64,000 nt of DNA, taken from the NCBI RefSeq assembly GCF_024448135.1, contig NZ_JAMRYX010000041.1:17422-81421 (forward strand), given 5' to 3'. The notes beneath the pieces were generated by a model that saw only the letters and a list, made by a program, of their open reading frames with translations, ran no database searches and was not told the origin of the DNA. The translations under genes and the position numbers were made by a program. Below, piece after piece: positions 1-8,131 of this stretch (positions are counted from its first letter, which is position 1; each line of letters opens with the position of its first letter). This stretch comes from Methylocystis suflitae. GTDB taxonomy: Bacteria; Pseudomonadota; Alphaproteobacteria; Rhizobiales; Beijerinckiaceae.

Positions 1-719
1 TCGTGGTAGACATTGCCGCGGCCGTTGTAAGCGAAAGCAAACTTCGGATTGACCGCAATCGCCGTGTCGTAGTCGGCGATGGCGCGGTCGAGGTTCCCCT
101 TGTCGTGATAGGCGCTGCCGCGGCCGTTGTAGCACTGAGCATATTTTGGATCGAGCGCGATCGCCGTGTCGTAGTCGGCGATGGCGCGGTCGAAGTTCCC
201 CTTGCCTTGGTAGGCGTTTCCGCGGCCGTTGTAGGCGTGGGCAGATTTCGGATCGAGCGCCATCGCCTTGTCGTAATCGGCGATAGCGCGGTCGAAGCTC
301 CCCTTGTCGTAGTAGGCGTTGCCGCGGCCGTTGTAGGCGACGGCAAGCTTCGGATTAAGCGCGATCGCCTTATCGTAGTCAGCGATGGCGCGGTCGAGGT
401 TCCCCTTGTCGTGATAGGCGTTGCCGCGGCCGTTGTAGGCGACGGCAAACTTCGGATTGAGCGCGATCGCCTTATCGTAGTCGGCGAGGGCGCGGTCCTG
501 ATCGCCCTTGATGAGGTGCTCAATGCCGCGGTTGTAGTACGCGTCGGCGTTCCCTGGATTGCGACGGATGAGGTCGGTGCAGCCCTCGATGGCGATCGAG
601 CCACTCTTCTCGCTGCAATCCTCCGCCGCACCCGCCAGTGCCGCTGTTGCGCCAATGAACAGCCAAAGCCAGAATGCTATGATTCGCAGCATGCGCGCGT
701 CCCATCCAATGTATTTCAT
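1..719 (-). CDS. Secreted tetratricopeptide (TPR) repeat protein, C-terminus cut off by window edge
   Basis: The gene reads leftwards and runs off base 1, so the stop is not seen. After a hydrophobic leader (signal-peptide-like, ending near ATAALAGA) and a short Cys-containing segment come at least five full 34-residue TPR units of the pattern AxNPKxAxAYNGRGNAYxDKGxxDRAIADYDKA. The repeats are also near-identical at DNA level with a 102-base period. I chose the ATG at 719, with GGAAAG about 11 bases upstream. An ATG at 692 would start right at the hydrophobic segment and is equally possible. TPR proteins mediate protein contacts; the partner is unknown. It lies 38 bases downstream of the membrane-anchored gene ending at 758 and probably shares its transcript. 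Confidence 0.85.
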   Translation of the reverse strand, partial: MKYIGWDARMLRIIAFWLWLFIGATAALAGAAEDCSEKSGSIAIEGCTDLIRRNPGNADAYYNRGIEHLIKGDQDRALADYDKAIALNPKFAVAYNGRGNAYHDKGNLDRAIADYDKAIALNPKLAVAYNGRGNAYYDKGSFDRAIADYDKAMALDPKSAHAYNGRGNAYQGKGNFDRAIADYDTAIALDPKYAQCYNGRGSAYHDKGNLDRAIADYDTAIAVNPKFAFAYNGRGNVYH

Positions 720-757
720 TTGCAACGCGTCTTTCCGGTTCGGATTCGGCCGTGCGT

Positions 758-1234
758 CTACCGGCAGTGGACGTAGGTTGTGCTGCTGCGAAACTCGTCG
801 CGGCTCGACCTCAGGATCATCTTGTCGCCGTCCATTCGAAGCGTGAAAGTTTCCTGCCACTTTTCGCCTTCGCCCGTGCATTTCGTTTCGATGGTCTGCT
901 CGGCGAGCGCCGCGCGCGATGAGGCAATGCGGCATGTCGACTCCCAAAAGAGCAGTTTCTGGCGGTCGATTTCGAGCCGATTGACGTCCTCTCGATCAGC
1001 GCAGTGCGAACGCTTAGTCGTCCATGCGCCCGCAAATGACACCGCGGATGTTGGCGTCGCCTGAGGTTTCTCGAGAGTTTTCGCCGTGACAATTGACGCT
1101 GGGATCGCGCCGAGACCCGCGACAACTCCCAAAACCGCGATCCAGATCGGCGTCACTTGCGTAGCCGAGGAAGATGAAGTGGATAGCGTAGTTTCTTGTG
1201 TGGCGTCGTTGATGGTCATGGCTCGGCTCGCCAC
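758..1234 (-). CDS. Hypothetical single-pass membrane-anchored protein
   Basis: 158 residues, family not recognised. A Ser/Thr-rich N-terminus is followed by one hydrophobic segment (about residues 28-50), then a mostly polar domain with four cysteines ending YVHCR. This suggests an inner-membrane anchor with an exported globular domain. Alternative starts exist, such as a Met five codons in. The TPR gene follows 38 bases downstream on the same strand, so the pair may be an operon. The domain layout, with an early Trp (GAWTTKRSHC) and a late strand-rich segment (FTLRMDGDKMIL), resembles small periplasmic beta-rich proteins, but I assign no function. Confidence 0.55.
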   Translation of the reverse strand: MASRAMTINDATQETTLSTSSSSATQVTPIWIAVLGVVAGLGAIPASIVTAKTLEKPQATPTSAVSFAGAWTTKRSHCADREDVNRLEIDRQKLLFWESTCRIASSRAALAEQTIETKCTGEGEKWQETFTLRMDGDKMILRSSRDEFRSSTTYVHCR

Positions 1235-1484
1235 TATTTCCTTGACCTGCAGGCCATCCTGCAGCCCTAGGCGACTGAAGTCGCCCGCCTAGATGAAAAT
1301 GAAGTCGATGCGTTCGCCAGTCATTTTCGGTCTCATTTCAAGTCCGCTGCCGCCATGCTCAAAGTCTGACGCGGCGCGACGGCGACGCCAACGCAAAAAC
1401 TGCGGCAAGATAGAATAGAAGGGTCTTCGGCATCGAGCGGGGAAACGATGCGAATTAACATATGCCTGCAGAGAAACGCCTGCA

Positions 1485-1500
1485 TCACCCTAAAGGGTGA
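1485..1500. promoter_or_regulatory. Palindrome TCACCC-N4-GGGTGA downstream of the LuxR-type gene
   Basis: TCACCCTAAAGGGTGA has two perfect 6-base half-sites around a 4-base centre. It lies 15 bases past the stop of the LuxR-type regulator. A palindrome with the same half-sites occurs at 3047-3062 on the other side of that gene. It could be an operator for the regulator or a short hairpin; no T-run follows on either side, so a classical terminator is less likely. Confidence 0.4.
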
Positions 1501-1515
1501 AAGGAACTTCGCTGC

Positions 1516-2595
1516 TCAACCTATTAGGGTTGTTCTTACCAAGATAGCCGCCAAATCCGACTGCCTTGCGCATCCCGTCTTCGCCAGCACGGATTTCACT
1601 TGAGTGCGGATCGTCTCGCGAGAGACCCCAAACTCCGCGGCAATTCCGTCGATTGTTTTCCGCTGCGCGAAAGCGCGCGCGACGCGCGCCTCGGCCGGCG
1701 TCAAGTCGAAGAGGCCTTGAATGAGCGCGGCGTCGGGAGCTGCGGAAGCGGTCACCGCCGTCACGATCAGCAGGCCGAAACCGCCGCCGAACAGATCGCG
1801 CGCTTCACCCGTGGCGGGGATGAGGTGAACGATCGCGGGATTGGCGGCCGCTCCTTTCGAGGGAAAAGAACGCACCGATGTCGCGGCCGGGTCGGCAATC
1901 TCCGCGACGGCGCGGCGCAACAGGGCGTCGGCGGCGGGATCGACAAGGGCGATGCGGTCTTTTGGCAGCCAGACAATATGCGCGTTCAGCGCGTCGATCA
2001 GCGCATTTGCCGCTAGCGCCTTGCCGCGCGCGTCGAGGATTGCGGCGGGAAGCCCAATCATGGCGAGTGCTTCCGTCGCGGCGCGCAGCCGTTGCAGTCG
2101 CCAGCGCGCCGCCAAGAATCCGGCGCGCGCGAGATGCGGCCGGAAGGCGTCGAGACGGGCGATGTCCTCACGGTCGAACTGCGGCTCTCCGATGCGACGG
2201 CTCACTTGCACGCCGACGAGGTCGCCGTTCGGCACATGAATGACGGTCGCTGCGGCATGGTGGAGACCGGCCGGCGTGCAATAATCCGTCATAATGGGAT
2301 CGGCGAGATATTCTTCATCCGTCAACACGTCTTGTTCTGTGACAAAGCCGGAACCTGCTGGGGTGAAGGCTAAGAGGCGAACATTAGCTTGGCTGCCCTT
2401 TCGCCAATATGCATCGGCTCCCGGCTCCAGCGCGCCAGAACAGCGCCAGCCGGTCCAGGCGTCGGCGCGGCGGGTTGTGATAATGCCGCCCGCCGCATCC
2501 ACCGCGCCGCCGAGATCGCGTAGCGCCTGCGGCCAGAGATCGGGGTTGGCGGCGGCTTCGTAAATCTGGTCGACGAGGGATTCATAGTCGGTCAT
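1516..2595 (-). CDS. LuxR-type helix-turn-helix transcriptional regulator
   Basis: 359 residues. The C-terminal 65 or so form a LuxR/FixJ-type HTH: LTPAEARVARAFAQRKTIDG then the recognition region with FGVSRETIRTQVKSVLAKTG. The N-terminal 280 residues have no receiver-domain aspartate pattern and no clear autoinducer-binding signature. They resemble the poorly characterised sensory region of alphaproteobacterial LuxR solos that start MTDYxxLVDQIYEAAxxP. The ligand is unknown. The start at 2595 overlaps the preceding short frame by ATGA. Palindromes at 1485 and 3047 flank the gene and may be its targets. Genes divergent from it include the secreted-protein run from 3175. Confidence 0.85.
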   Translation of the reverse strand: MTDYESLVDQIYEAAANPDLWPQALRDLGGAVDAAGGIITTRRADAWTGWRCSGALEPGADAYWRKGSQANVRLLAFTPAGSGFVTEQDVLTDEEYLADPIMTDYCTPAGLHHAAATVIHVPNGDLVGVQVSRRIGEPQFDREDIARLDAFRPHLARAGFLAARWRLQRLRAATEALAMIGLPAAILDARGKALAANALIDALNAHIVWLPKDRIALVDPAADALLRRAVAEIADPAATSVRSFPSKGAAANPAIVHLIPATGEARDLFGGGFGLLIVTAVTASAAPDAALIQGLFDLTPAEARVARAFAQRKTIDGIAAEFGVSRETIRTQVKSVLAKTGCARQSDLAAILVRTTLIG

Positions 2596-2855
2596 CGGGG
2601 CCAGCCCTCGATCGGCGGGACATCACCGCGGCGCGTGGCGAAGAGCCGCTGCGGGTGGTCGGCGCCTGCTGGATAGCCTTCCGTGGCATATTCCCGAGCA
2701 TCGGCGTCGGCTCGCGCTAAGGCCGACCCGTTTTGGGAGCCGTCCAGGAACGCGAACAGGATTAACGCCATCCTCGCCGGCCGATTTCGAAAGAGAATCC
2801 AAGATCGGCGGCTGCCGCTCCGGCGCGAAGGCCCGCGTCGTGGATTTGGTGACAA
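2592..2855 (-). CDS. Doubtful short ORF overlapping the LuxR-type gene start
   Basis: 87 codons, no recognisable family. The only support is the ATGA overlap between its stop and the start of the LuxR-type gene, which is typical of translational coupling. Its N-terminus is Arg/Ser-rich, as chance frames in this GC-rich DNA often are, and an internal ATG at 2771 lacks a well-spaced Shine-Dalgarno. It may be a leader peptide, a gene remnant, or nothing. Confidence 0.25.
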   Translation of the reverse strand: MSPNPRRGPSRRSGSRRSWILFRNRPARMALILFAFLDGSQNGSALARADADAREYATEGYPAGADHPQRLFATRRGDVPPIEGWPR

Positions 2856-3174
2856 TTACCGGAAGGTTTCACTTTCTGGCTCGCCGGAGAAAAGGAGATC
2901 AATCCCAATGCTTCGCGGGCGCAACGGCTCCCGCTGGCGAAAGCCTAACCGCAGCCGGGTTCCTGATCAACGCCCCCTCGTTGGGGCCGCAAAAGGGTCG
3001 TGCAAACAGGTCCAATTCGGAAAAAAGGTGCGTGCCGAAGTGAATTTCACCCCATGGGGTGATGCGGGCGTTCTTCTTTTAAGTTTCCGTAAATTTCGAA
3101 ATTCCTGACGCCGCCGGAAAGCGCATTCGCACTGTCGGAGACGCTGTAACCTATCTCGAGAAGGCTACTGCAAG
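2856..3174. other. Intergenic region with a 16-base palindrome
   Basis: No gene can be supported on either strand. The notable element is the palindrome at 3047-3062. The stretch separates the leftward LuxR-type gene from the rightward secreted-protein genes, so promoters for both directions should lie here; I see no convincing -35/-10 pair. Confidence 0.5.
3047..3062. promoter_or_regulatory. Perfect 16-base palindrome TCACCCCATGGGGTGA
   Basis: A perfect dyad sharing the half-site TCACCC/GGGTGA with the element at 1485-1500. It sits about 110 bases upstream of the secreted protein gene at 3175 and 450 bases upstream of the LuxR-type gene. A role as operator for the neighbouring regulator is inferred from position and symmetry only. 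Confidence 0.4.
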
Positions 3175-3621
3175 ATGAGAGCTTCCAGCAAAAATCGCCA
3201 GCGTTCGACCGTGCGGGAAATCGCGACCGCTATCACACTCATTGCATCATTTTCAGTTGTTAGCGGACATGCCAGGGCGGAACACAGTTGGACGCATCTG
3301 CACAGGATTAACGCACAATCCGGAACGGTGGACGTTTACGTAGATCCGGGAACGATCGCTAAAAAGGGCGATCTTGTCCAAGTGTGGCACTTAAGCGATA
3401 TCAAGTCGGAGGGCGCCAAGCTTTCGTCTCACGCAAGCCGGAGCGAGTTCGATTGCAAAAATAAGAAGATAAGACTCCTCTATACCGAAGTCTACTTTGG
3501 GTCGGCAATGGCTGCGGGGAAACCAACCTATAAGATTGATAAGCCCAAAGCCAAATTTGAGAACTTTACGCTCGGAACGACGGCGCCGGCAGGCATAGTG
3601 TACAGCTTTGTATGTCGATGA
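3175..3621 (+). CDS. Secreted protein resembling surface-adhesin E (SAE-like) domain
   Basis: 148 residues. A basic N-terminus and hydrophobic segment end near GHARAEH, giving a Sec signal of about 35 residues. The mature part has the layout of the surface-adhesin protein E-like domain: an early Trp, a VDVYVDPGTI strand, VQVWHLSDIK, a SEFDCKNKKIRLL strand with Cys, then YFGSAMAAGK and a terminal Cys. These proteins are small exported beta domains of mostly unknown role. It opens a run of secreted-protein genes on the + strand. Identification is by pattern memory only. Confidence 0.65.
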   Translation: MRASSKNRQRSTVREIATAITLIASFSVVSGHARAEHSWTHLHRINAQSGTVDVYVDPGTIAKKGDLVQVWHLSDIKSEGAKLSSHASRSEFDCKNKKIRLLYTEVYFGSAMAAGKPTYKIDKPKAKFENFTLGTTAPAGIVYSFVCR

Positions 3622-3767
3622 ACCACGTCCGAGGACAATTCGGATCTGTCACGCCGACCATGAGTCCGAGGAAGTCTTAAGAATGATCGCCGCCGTATTG
3701 TGCGCTGACCAAGCGTGGACGGCGGTCGAGGAACTAACATGCACGCTTTGACGAAGGGGGTATGGCA

Positions 3768-4280
3768 ATGTGGAAGTCAGCCGCTGTTTCGCTCGTCCTG
3801 CTCGCGGGCGTCACTTCGGCCACCCGCGCCAACGATCAGGCGTTGACGAATTGCACTGGAGCCGACCCGAACCGTGTGATTGCCGGATGCACGGAACTGC
3901 TCGCGCGACCATTCACGGCAACCGCACGAGCCGAACTCTATAACGCCCGTGGCAAGGCCTACGCTGACAAGAACCAATTCGACCGCGCGATCAAAGACCT
4001 CAACGAAGCGATCCGGCTCAACCCGATGGAGTCAGAGGCCCATTACAATCGCGGCCTCGTCTATCAATCGAGAGGCGAGCGCGACCGCGCAATCGCGGAC
4101 TATAGTGAAGCGATCCGGCTCAATCCCCAGAATTTCGACGCCTACTACAATCGCGGAGCGGCCTACGAAGCCGAAAACAAGCTACGTAACGCCCTTGCAG
4201 ATTACCGCAAGTCACTCGAAATCACGCCGGGCGCCAGCGATGCAATCGCGGCTATCGCAAGGATCAAGAAGAAGATATGA
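3768..4280 (+). CDS. Secreted TPR repeat protein
   Basis: 170 residues from the ATG at 3768, chosen because GGGGG lies 7 bases upstream; the ATG at 3762 is too close to that site. The signal peptide (about residues 1-21, ending SATRA) is followed by a Cys-bearing segment (NCTGADPNRVIAGCTELL) and three TPR units, for example YNRGLVYQSRGERDRAIADY. Architecture matches the longer TPR protein at 1-719, including the N-terminal Cys pair, so the two are likely related. Probably a periplasmic scaffold protein of unknown partner. Confidence 0.85.
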   Translation: MWKSAAVSLVLLAGVTSATRANDQALTNCTGADPNRVIAGCTELLARPFTATARAELYNARGKAYADKNQFDRAIKDLNEAIRLNPMESEAHYNRGLVYQSRGERDRAIADYSEAIRLNPQNFDAYYNRGAAYEAENKLRNALADYRKSLEITPGASDAIAAIARIKKKI

Positions 4281-4387
4281 CGCGCCTTCCCGCGGTGAGC
4301 TCGTTCGTCTGGCCGCATCAAGGTTACGATTGTCACGAATTTACTTCTTCGGATGCGAGGATTCGGCCTCACCTAGGGGATATCGAC

Positions 4388-5020
4388 ATGGAGAGGCTAT
4401 TGGCGGTCGCCCTTCTTGCTCTTCTTGCTCAAAGCACGCCGGTATTCGCTGAGTCCGCGATCGAAGCGGCGTATGCGCTGCTCCGGAACCAAGGGGATTA
4501 CGAGCCTACGCCACCCTCCGGGACATATTTCAAAAGCGAGCCGGTGGAATGCAGGAACGGCAAGAGCGGCTGCTTCTCGGAGAGTTCGTTCAAGAGGATA
4601 GATGACTGCCGTTACATAGTGCACCACTACACAGAATCGGATCCTGAGCATCCCGGGCACGGCGGGGGAAAGGACGCGATCTTCGACTTCGGCAAGGCGA
4701 GAACCTTGGAGTTTCGGAAGGTGCCCGTATACGGGGAGGGGGAACCAGTACCCGGCATCGTCATCGATGGGGAGGACGATCTTATCTGCATTCGCCTTTA
4801 CCGAGGGAGAACGCCTGATGGTCATGCCCTCGATGCGACGAAGTGCCGTAAGAAATATGAGAGTTATTATACCGAAAAACGGACTGCGTTGAATGCCCGC
4901 CCGAACCAGACACTGTTCGGGGTGAATGGCGATCACGTCCTCAAGATCCCCAATCAGGCGCATTTCAGGAGGCATTGGGCCGTCCTGCGAGAATACTGTC
5001 CCGGCCCGACCGGGAATTGA
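4388..5020 (+). CDS. Hypothetical secreted protein with cysteines
   Basis: 210 residues from the ATG at 4388, preceded by AGGGGAT at good spacing. The frame is open back to 4277, but the signal peptide starts exactly at this Met (MERLLAVALLALLAQSTPVFA). The mature protein has about six cysteines, consistent with disulfides in the periplasm, and no family I recognise. It is followed by another secreted gene with the same orientation, so the segment 3175-6437 behaves like a set of co-located exported proteins. Confidence 0.7.
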   Translation: MERLLAVALLALLAQSTPVFAESAIEAAYALLRNQGDYEPTPPSGTYFKSEPVECRNGKSGCFSESSFKRIDDCRYIVHHYTESDPEHPGHGGGKDAIFDFGKARTLEFRKVPVYGEGEPVPGIVIDGEDDLICIRLYRGRTPDGHALDATKCRKKYESYYTEKRTALNARPNQTLFGVNGDHVLKIPNQAHFRRHWAVLREYCPGPTGN

Positions 5021-5115
5021 GAAAACGGAACGCGCCGAAGCCGCCCCTGTCCCATCTCGTCACCTGGACGCAGCGCCTGCTAAATTATCTGAAGCTCTCC
5101 CCGAGGAGAAATTCC

Positions 5116-5994
5116 GTGTTCTCAAATAAGCGAAGCCTGGCGCTTTCAATCGTGTCGATTGCGTTTGCCTTCGCGTAGTGGGCGTCATCCGCTTATGCGG
5201 AAGAAGGAGATCAGATCATCGACGGCACGCGCGTCCATACCGTGATCGATCACGCGAGAGACGTTGCGACCTTCAGCAATGAATGCGGTTCGCAGACAAT
5301 CTCTCATAGCGATCTCGCCAATGGCGCGAAACCATATAAAATCATTCCCTGTCCCCGAACCAACAGAGACACCGACACACAGCAAGGCAAGAGCGGGTTG
5401 GCTGACATCGATCGCCAGGAAGGGGCATCATCGCCGCTCGAGTCTGACGACTCAAGTTTGGCGCTAACGCCGATGCCCATGCCAAGCCCTCCGCCAGAAG
5501 TAATTGAAGCGTGGGATCGGGCGCATCAAAAAGAAGGCGAGTGTAATGACCTTGCAATGAGTTCGAACCACATCGCCGCCGCTAACTGCTATAATGAGGC
5601 AGCGAAATTATATGAAGGAACTTCAGATAACGACATCTACGACGTCGACCGAATGCAAAAGAGAGCTGCGGCCATGCGACAGCAAGCAAGGACGAACTCC
5701 GATGACCAAGCCGGCGCCCGCGCACGACTGCATCGGCAGTCAGCTGCTGCGCCGCGCAGCGTGAGTGACACATGCTTGCGTGTGGGACAATCTTCGACCA
5801 CTTGGGGGAATTGTGACGGCCATGGAGGCCTATGGTACTGGACCACTATTGCAGCCAGCCATCAACCGGGGTGCCCAAGTTCGGTCGAATTCACCTATCG
5901 GGAGCCGGACACCGGCGAGATATCCGGTTCTTGGTACACCTCCTATAGGGCGCAGACTTGCGGCGGCCCGCCCCAGGATGTGCATGCTCGCTAA
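5116..5994 (+). pseudogene. Secreted-protein gene interrupted by an in-frame TAG inside its signal peptide
   Basis: A GTG at 5116 is preceded by GAGGAG at ideal spacing and opens a typical Sec signal (FSNKRSLALSIVSIAFAFA). The next codon, 5176-5178, is TAG. The frame then continues as WASSAYA-EEG, a canonical end of a signal peptide, and stays open for over 270 codons to 5994. The mature part has a Pro-rich linker, a helical NCYNEAAKLYEG segment and a C-terminal Cys/Trp-rich domain (CLRVGQSSTTWGNC, LWYWTTIAA). Starting at the internal GTG 5242 would lose export. The gene is either inactivated, read through, or carries a sequencing error. The interruption itself is clear from the bases. Confidence 0.75.
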
Positions 5995-6014
5995 AACCGC
6001 TGCTTCGCCGCTCG

Positions 6015-6437
6015 ATGCCAAAACCGCTTCTGTTCAATCTCGTCGCTCTCGTTACGCTGGCCGCGTCGCCTTGCGCGGCGGCGGAGCGTTTTGTTTATTG
6101 GGATTGTAAAGCGGACGAGCCTTTCGATCTTTTCTCTTTAGGCGTTGCTGTCACTCCTATCGAGCCGTCCGTGAGGCTGGAGAAAGGCGGGCGCGCCTAC
6201 GAATTCAGATCGAAAATATCTGGCGACGTGCTCACCTTCATATTCGCGGAGATGGGCGACTTCGAACGTTACGTGATCAATCTGAACAGCGGGAAAGCCT
6301 GGCGCAGAACCTCCGATGGCGTGAGGGCCTTCAGGTGTCAGCCAATCGAGCACGGCAGGAAATCCAAACCCAAATGTCCCAGCGGAGCGATATATTGCTG
6401 GCCACGGCGAGGAAACGCGTCGACAGGACTGAAGTGA
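6015..6437 (+). CDS. Hypothetical small secreted protein
   Basis: 140 residues from the ATG at 6015, the Met that begins the signal peptide MPKPLLFNLVALVTLAASPCAA. The frame is open further back to 5958 but overlaps the preceding gene. The mature part has a strand-rich core (RFVYWDCKADEP, DVLTFIFAEMGDFERYVINL) and a basic, Cys-containing tail. No family recognised. Last of the + strand secreted-protein genes; a 184-base gap with no gene follows before the convergent PhnA-like gene. Confidence 0.6.
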   Translation: MPKPLLFNLVALVTLAASPCAAAERFVYWDCKADEPFDLFSLGVAVTPIEPSVRLEKGGRAYEFRSKISGDVLTFIFAEMGDFERYVINLNSGKAWRRTSDGVRAFRCQPIEHGRKSKPKCPSGAIYCWPRRGNASTGLK

Positions 6438-6621
6438 TTTCGGATACGCCCCTAATCACGGAGGGCGCGCGGCATAGCCCGCACGCCAAGAAAGACGAGT
6501 TGGAGCGTCGTTCAACTGCCGGGGCCAAAGTTTCTTGACGAACCGGACTTGCTAAATCGCCTGGTGCGCAGGTCGAGGATGTCGATGGGGTTCGCTCGTC
6601 CTGCGCGCCATTCGATGGCGG

Positions 6622-6840
6622 CTAGGCTTTCTTGACGAACTCCGTCCGCAGCACGAGCCCTTTTACTTTCTCAGCGCGGCAATCGATCTCGGCCGGATCA
6701 TCAGTGAGCCGGATATTTTTGATCAGGGCGCCGCGTTTCAGGACGACGGACGAGCCCTTAACTTTCAAGTCCTTTATCAAGGTCACGGAATCGCCGTCCT
6801 TGAGTTCTACGCCATTGCTGTCTTTCACAACTACCGTCAT
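6622..6840 (-). CDS. PhnA/YjdM-like alkylphosphonate-associated protein, single C-terminal domain
   Basis: 72 residues from the ATG at 6840, which has GGAG six bases upstream; an ATG at 6861 does not. The sequence VVKDSNGVELKDGDSVTLIK, VKGSSVVLKRG, IKNIRL and LRTEFVKKA matches the SH3-like C-terminal domain of the PhnA/YjdM family. The usual N-terminal zinc ribbon is missing, as in many alphaproteobacterial members. The biochemical role of the family is not settled; the phosphonate link comes from its historical name. Confidence 0.85.
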   Translation of the reverse strand: MTVVVKDSNGVELKDGDSVTLIKDLKVKGSSVVLKRGALIKNIRLTDDPAEIDCRAEKVKGLVLRTEFVKKA

Positions 6841-7031
6841 CAGACACTCCGAGCATTCCATAGCTGATAATGCGCATCGTTATATTCGCCGAGTAGCCCG
6901 TTTGCATATCCCAGGCTAGCATTCGCTCCTTCAGGGGCCAATTAGCCATCCGCCTCGGCGGCTTCGTGCGGTTTTGCCCTCGCAAGACAGACGACCGTTT
7001 TCGAGGCGTATCTGCCGAAGAATCTCCTTGA

Positions 7032-7952
7032 TCACTGATCCCGTAATATCTCCTGGAGTATTTCCTCGACCGAGTGCGGCGAAATGCCGAGATCTTCAAA
7101 TCCTGGCATACCTGGGGACCACACATTGTCGACCTGCATCAGCTCTACTTGATTGCGAGTGATGGGCGGGCTCGGGAGCATTTCCGCGAACCACGCCAGC
7201 GTGCGCCAAACGGCAAAGGGAATAGGAACTAACATAGGCTTAAGGTTGGCTTCGTGGGCAATGACCCTGAGCAATTCTTCATAAGAATAGACGCGAGGTC
7301 CGCCAAACTCGAAAGTGGTCGCATGCACGTCCTTCCGATCCAGCGCCCTGGCGATTGCTTCCGCCACATCCTCCACATATGCGGGCTGCAGTCTCGTGCG
7401 GCCGCGCCCAAACATCGGATAGATTGGAAGCCGCCTGAGGAGTTTGAGGATGGAGGTGAGAAATGAATCGTCAGGTCCGAACATCACCGCAGGACGAATG
7501 AGAATTGTATCTGCGAAGGCGGCGCGAACCGCCAATTCGCCTTCGCCACGCTTGCGGATGTAAAGCGATGATGAGCCGGCGTCGGAGCCGATTCCCGAGA
7601 CGTGCGCGAACTGCTCAACTTGGGCTCGACGCGCTTGATTTGCTAATCGCCGAGCAGCTTCAACGTGGACGGAATGAAAAGTCTCGCGGCCATGCTCGAC
7701 GTATAGGCTTACCGCATTCACAACGCCATAAGCGCCAGCAAGCGCATCAGCGATTGACTGCTCGTCGTGAATGTTGGCCTCGACCGAGCGAAGTTGCGGA
7801 TCATCAAAACCAAATAGCCTATGCGCCCGATCCGGATGCCTCGAGGCAACCCGAACAGAAAACCCAGCCTTGCGGAGGCGCCAAACGACGCGGCGACCGA
7901 GAAACCCGGTTCCGCCGAACACGACAATGGAGCGCTCGTGCATGGTCGCCAT
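7032..7952 (-). CDS. NAD(P)-binding epimerase-like protein, complex I NDUFA9-like SDR family
   Basis: 306 residues (303 from the Met at codon 4). The N-terminal Rossmann motif GGTGFLGRRVV is followed by a second-strand arginine (RVASRHPDRA) and HVSGIGSD in place of the usual active-site serine strand. The distal part IRPAVMFGPDDSFL and the missing YxxxK dyad fit the atypical SDR group that includes NDUFA9 and bacterial homologues. These often bind NADPH and associate with complex I or quinones. Here it stands alone between a PhnA-like gene and a histidine kinase, so its pathway is not indicated. Confidence 0.85.
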   Translation of the reverse strand: MATMHERSIVVFGGTGFLGRRVVWRLRKAGFSVRVASRHPDRAHRLFGFDDPQLRSVEANIHDEQSIADALAGAYGVVNAVSLYVEHGRETFHSVHVEAARRLANQARRAQVEQFAHVSGIGSDAGSSSLYIRKRGEGELAVRAAFADTILIRPAVMFGPDDSFLTSILKLLRRLPIYPMFGRGRTRLQPAYVEDVAEAIARALDRKDVHATTFEFGGPRVYSYEELLRVIAHEANLKPMLVPIPFAVWRTLAWFAEMLPSPPITRNQVELMQVDNVWSPGMPGFEDLGISPHSVEEILQEILRDQ

Positions 7953-8131
7953 GGCTCAAATTGGCCTGCTTACGTCGGAGCAGCCCAAGTTCGTATAGAT
8001 AACGTCGGCGCCATGGCGCGCCAACTGCATGCGCCTTGCGTGGGTCGGATCAGCAAGCCTGCACAAGCTGCAGAGGACGCTTACATAGCGGTGCTCTAGA
8101 AGCGCGCGGTGCGCTTCTCTCCTCGTATAAG

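Noticed and set aside
1..510. Regularly spaced repeats resembling a CRISPR-like array
   Set aside because: The 102-base period is exactly 34 codons of TPR coding sequence, with no unique spacers.
3..776. Long + strand frame of repeated VVVGDGAVEVPL units
   Set aside because: Antisense shadow of the TPR repeats on the minus strand; the sense frame has canonical TPR signatures and a signal peptide.
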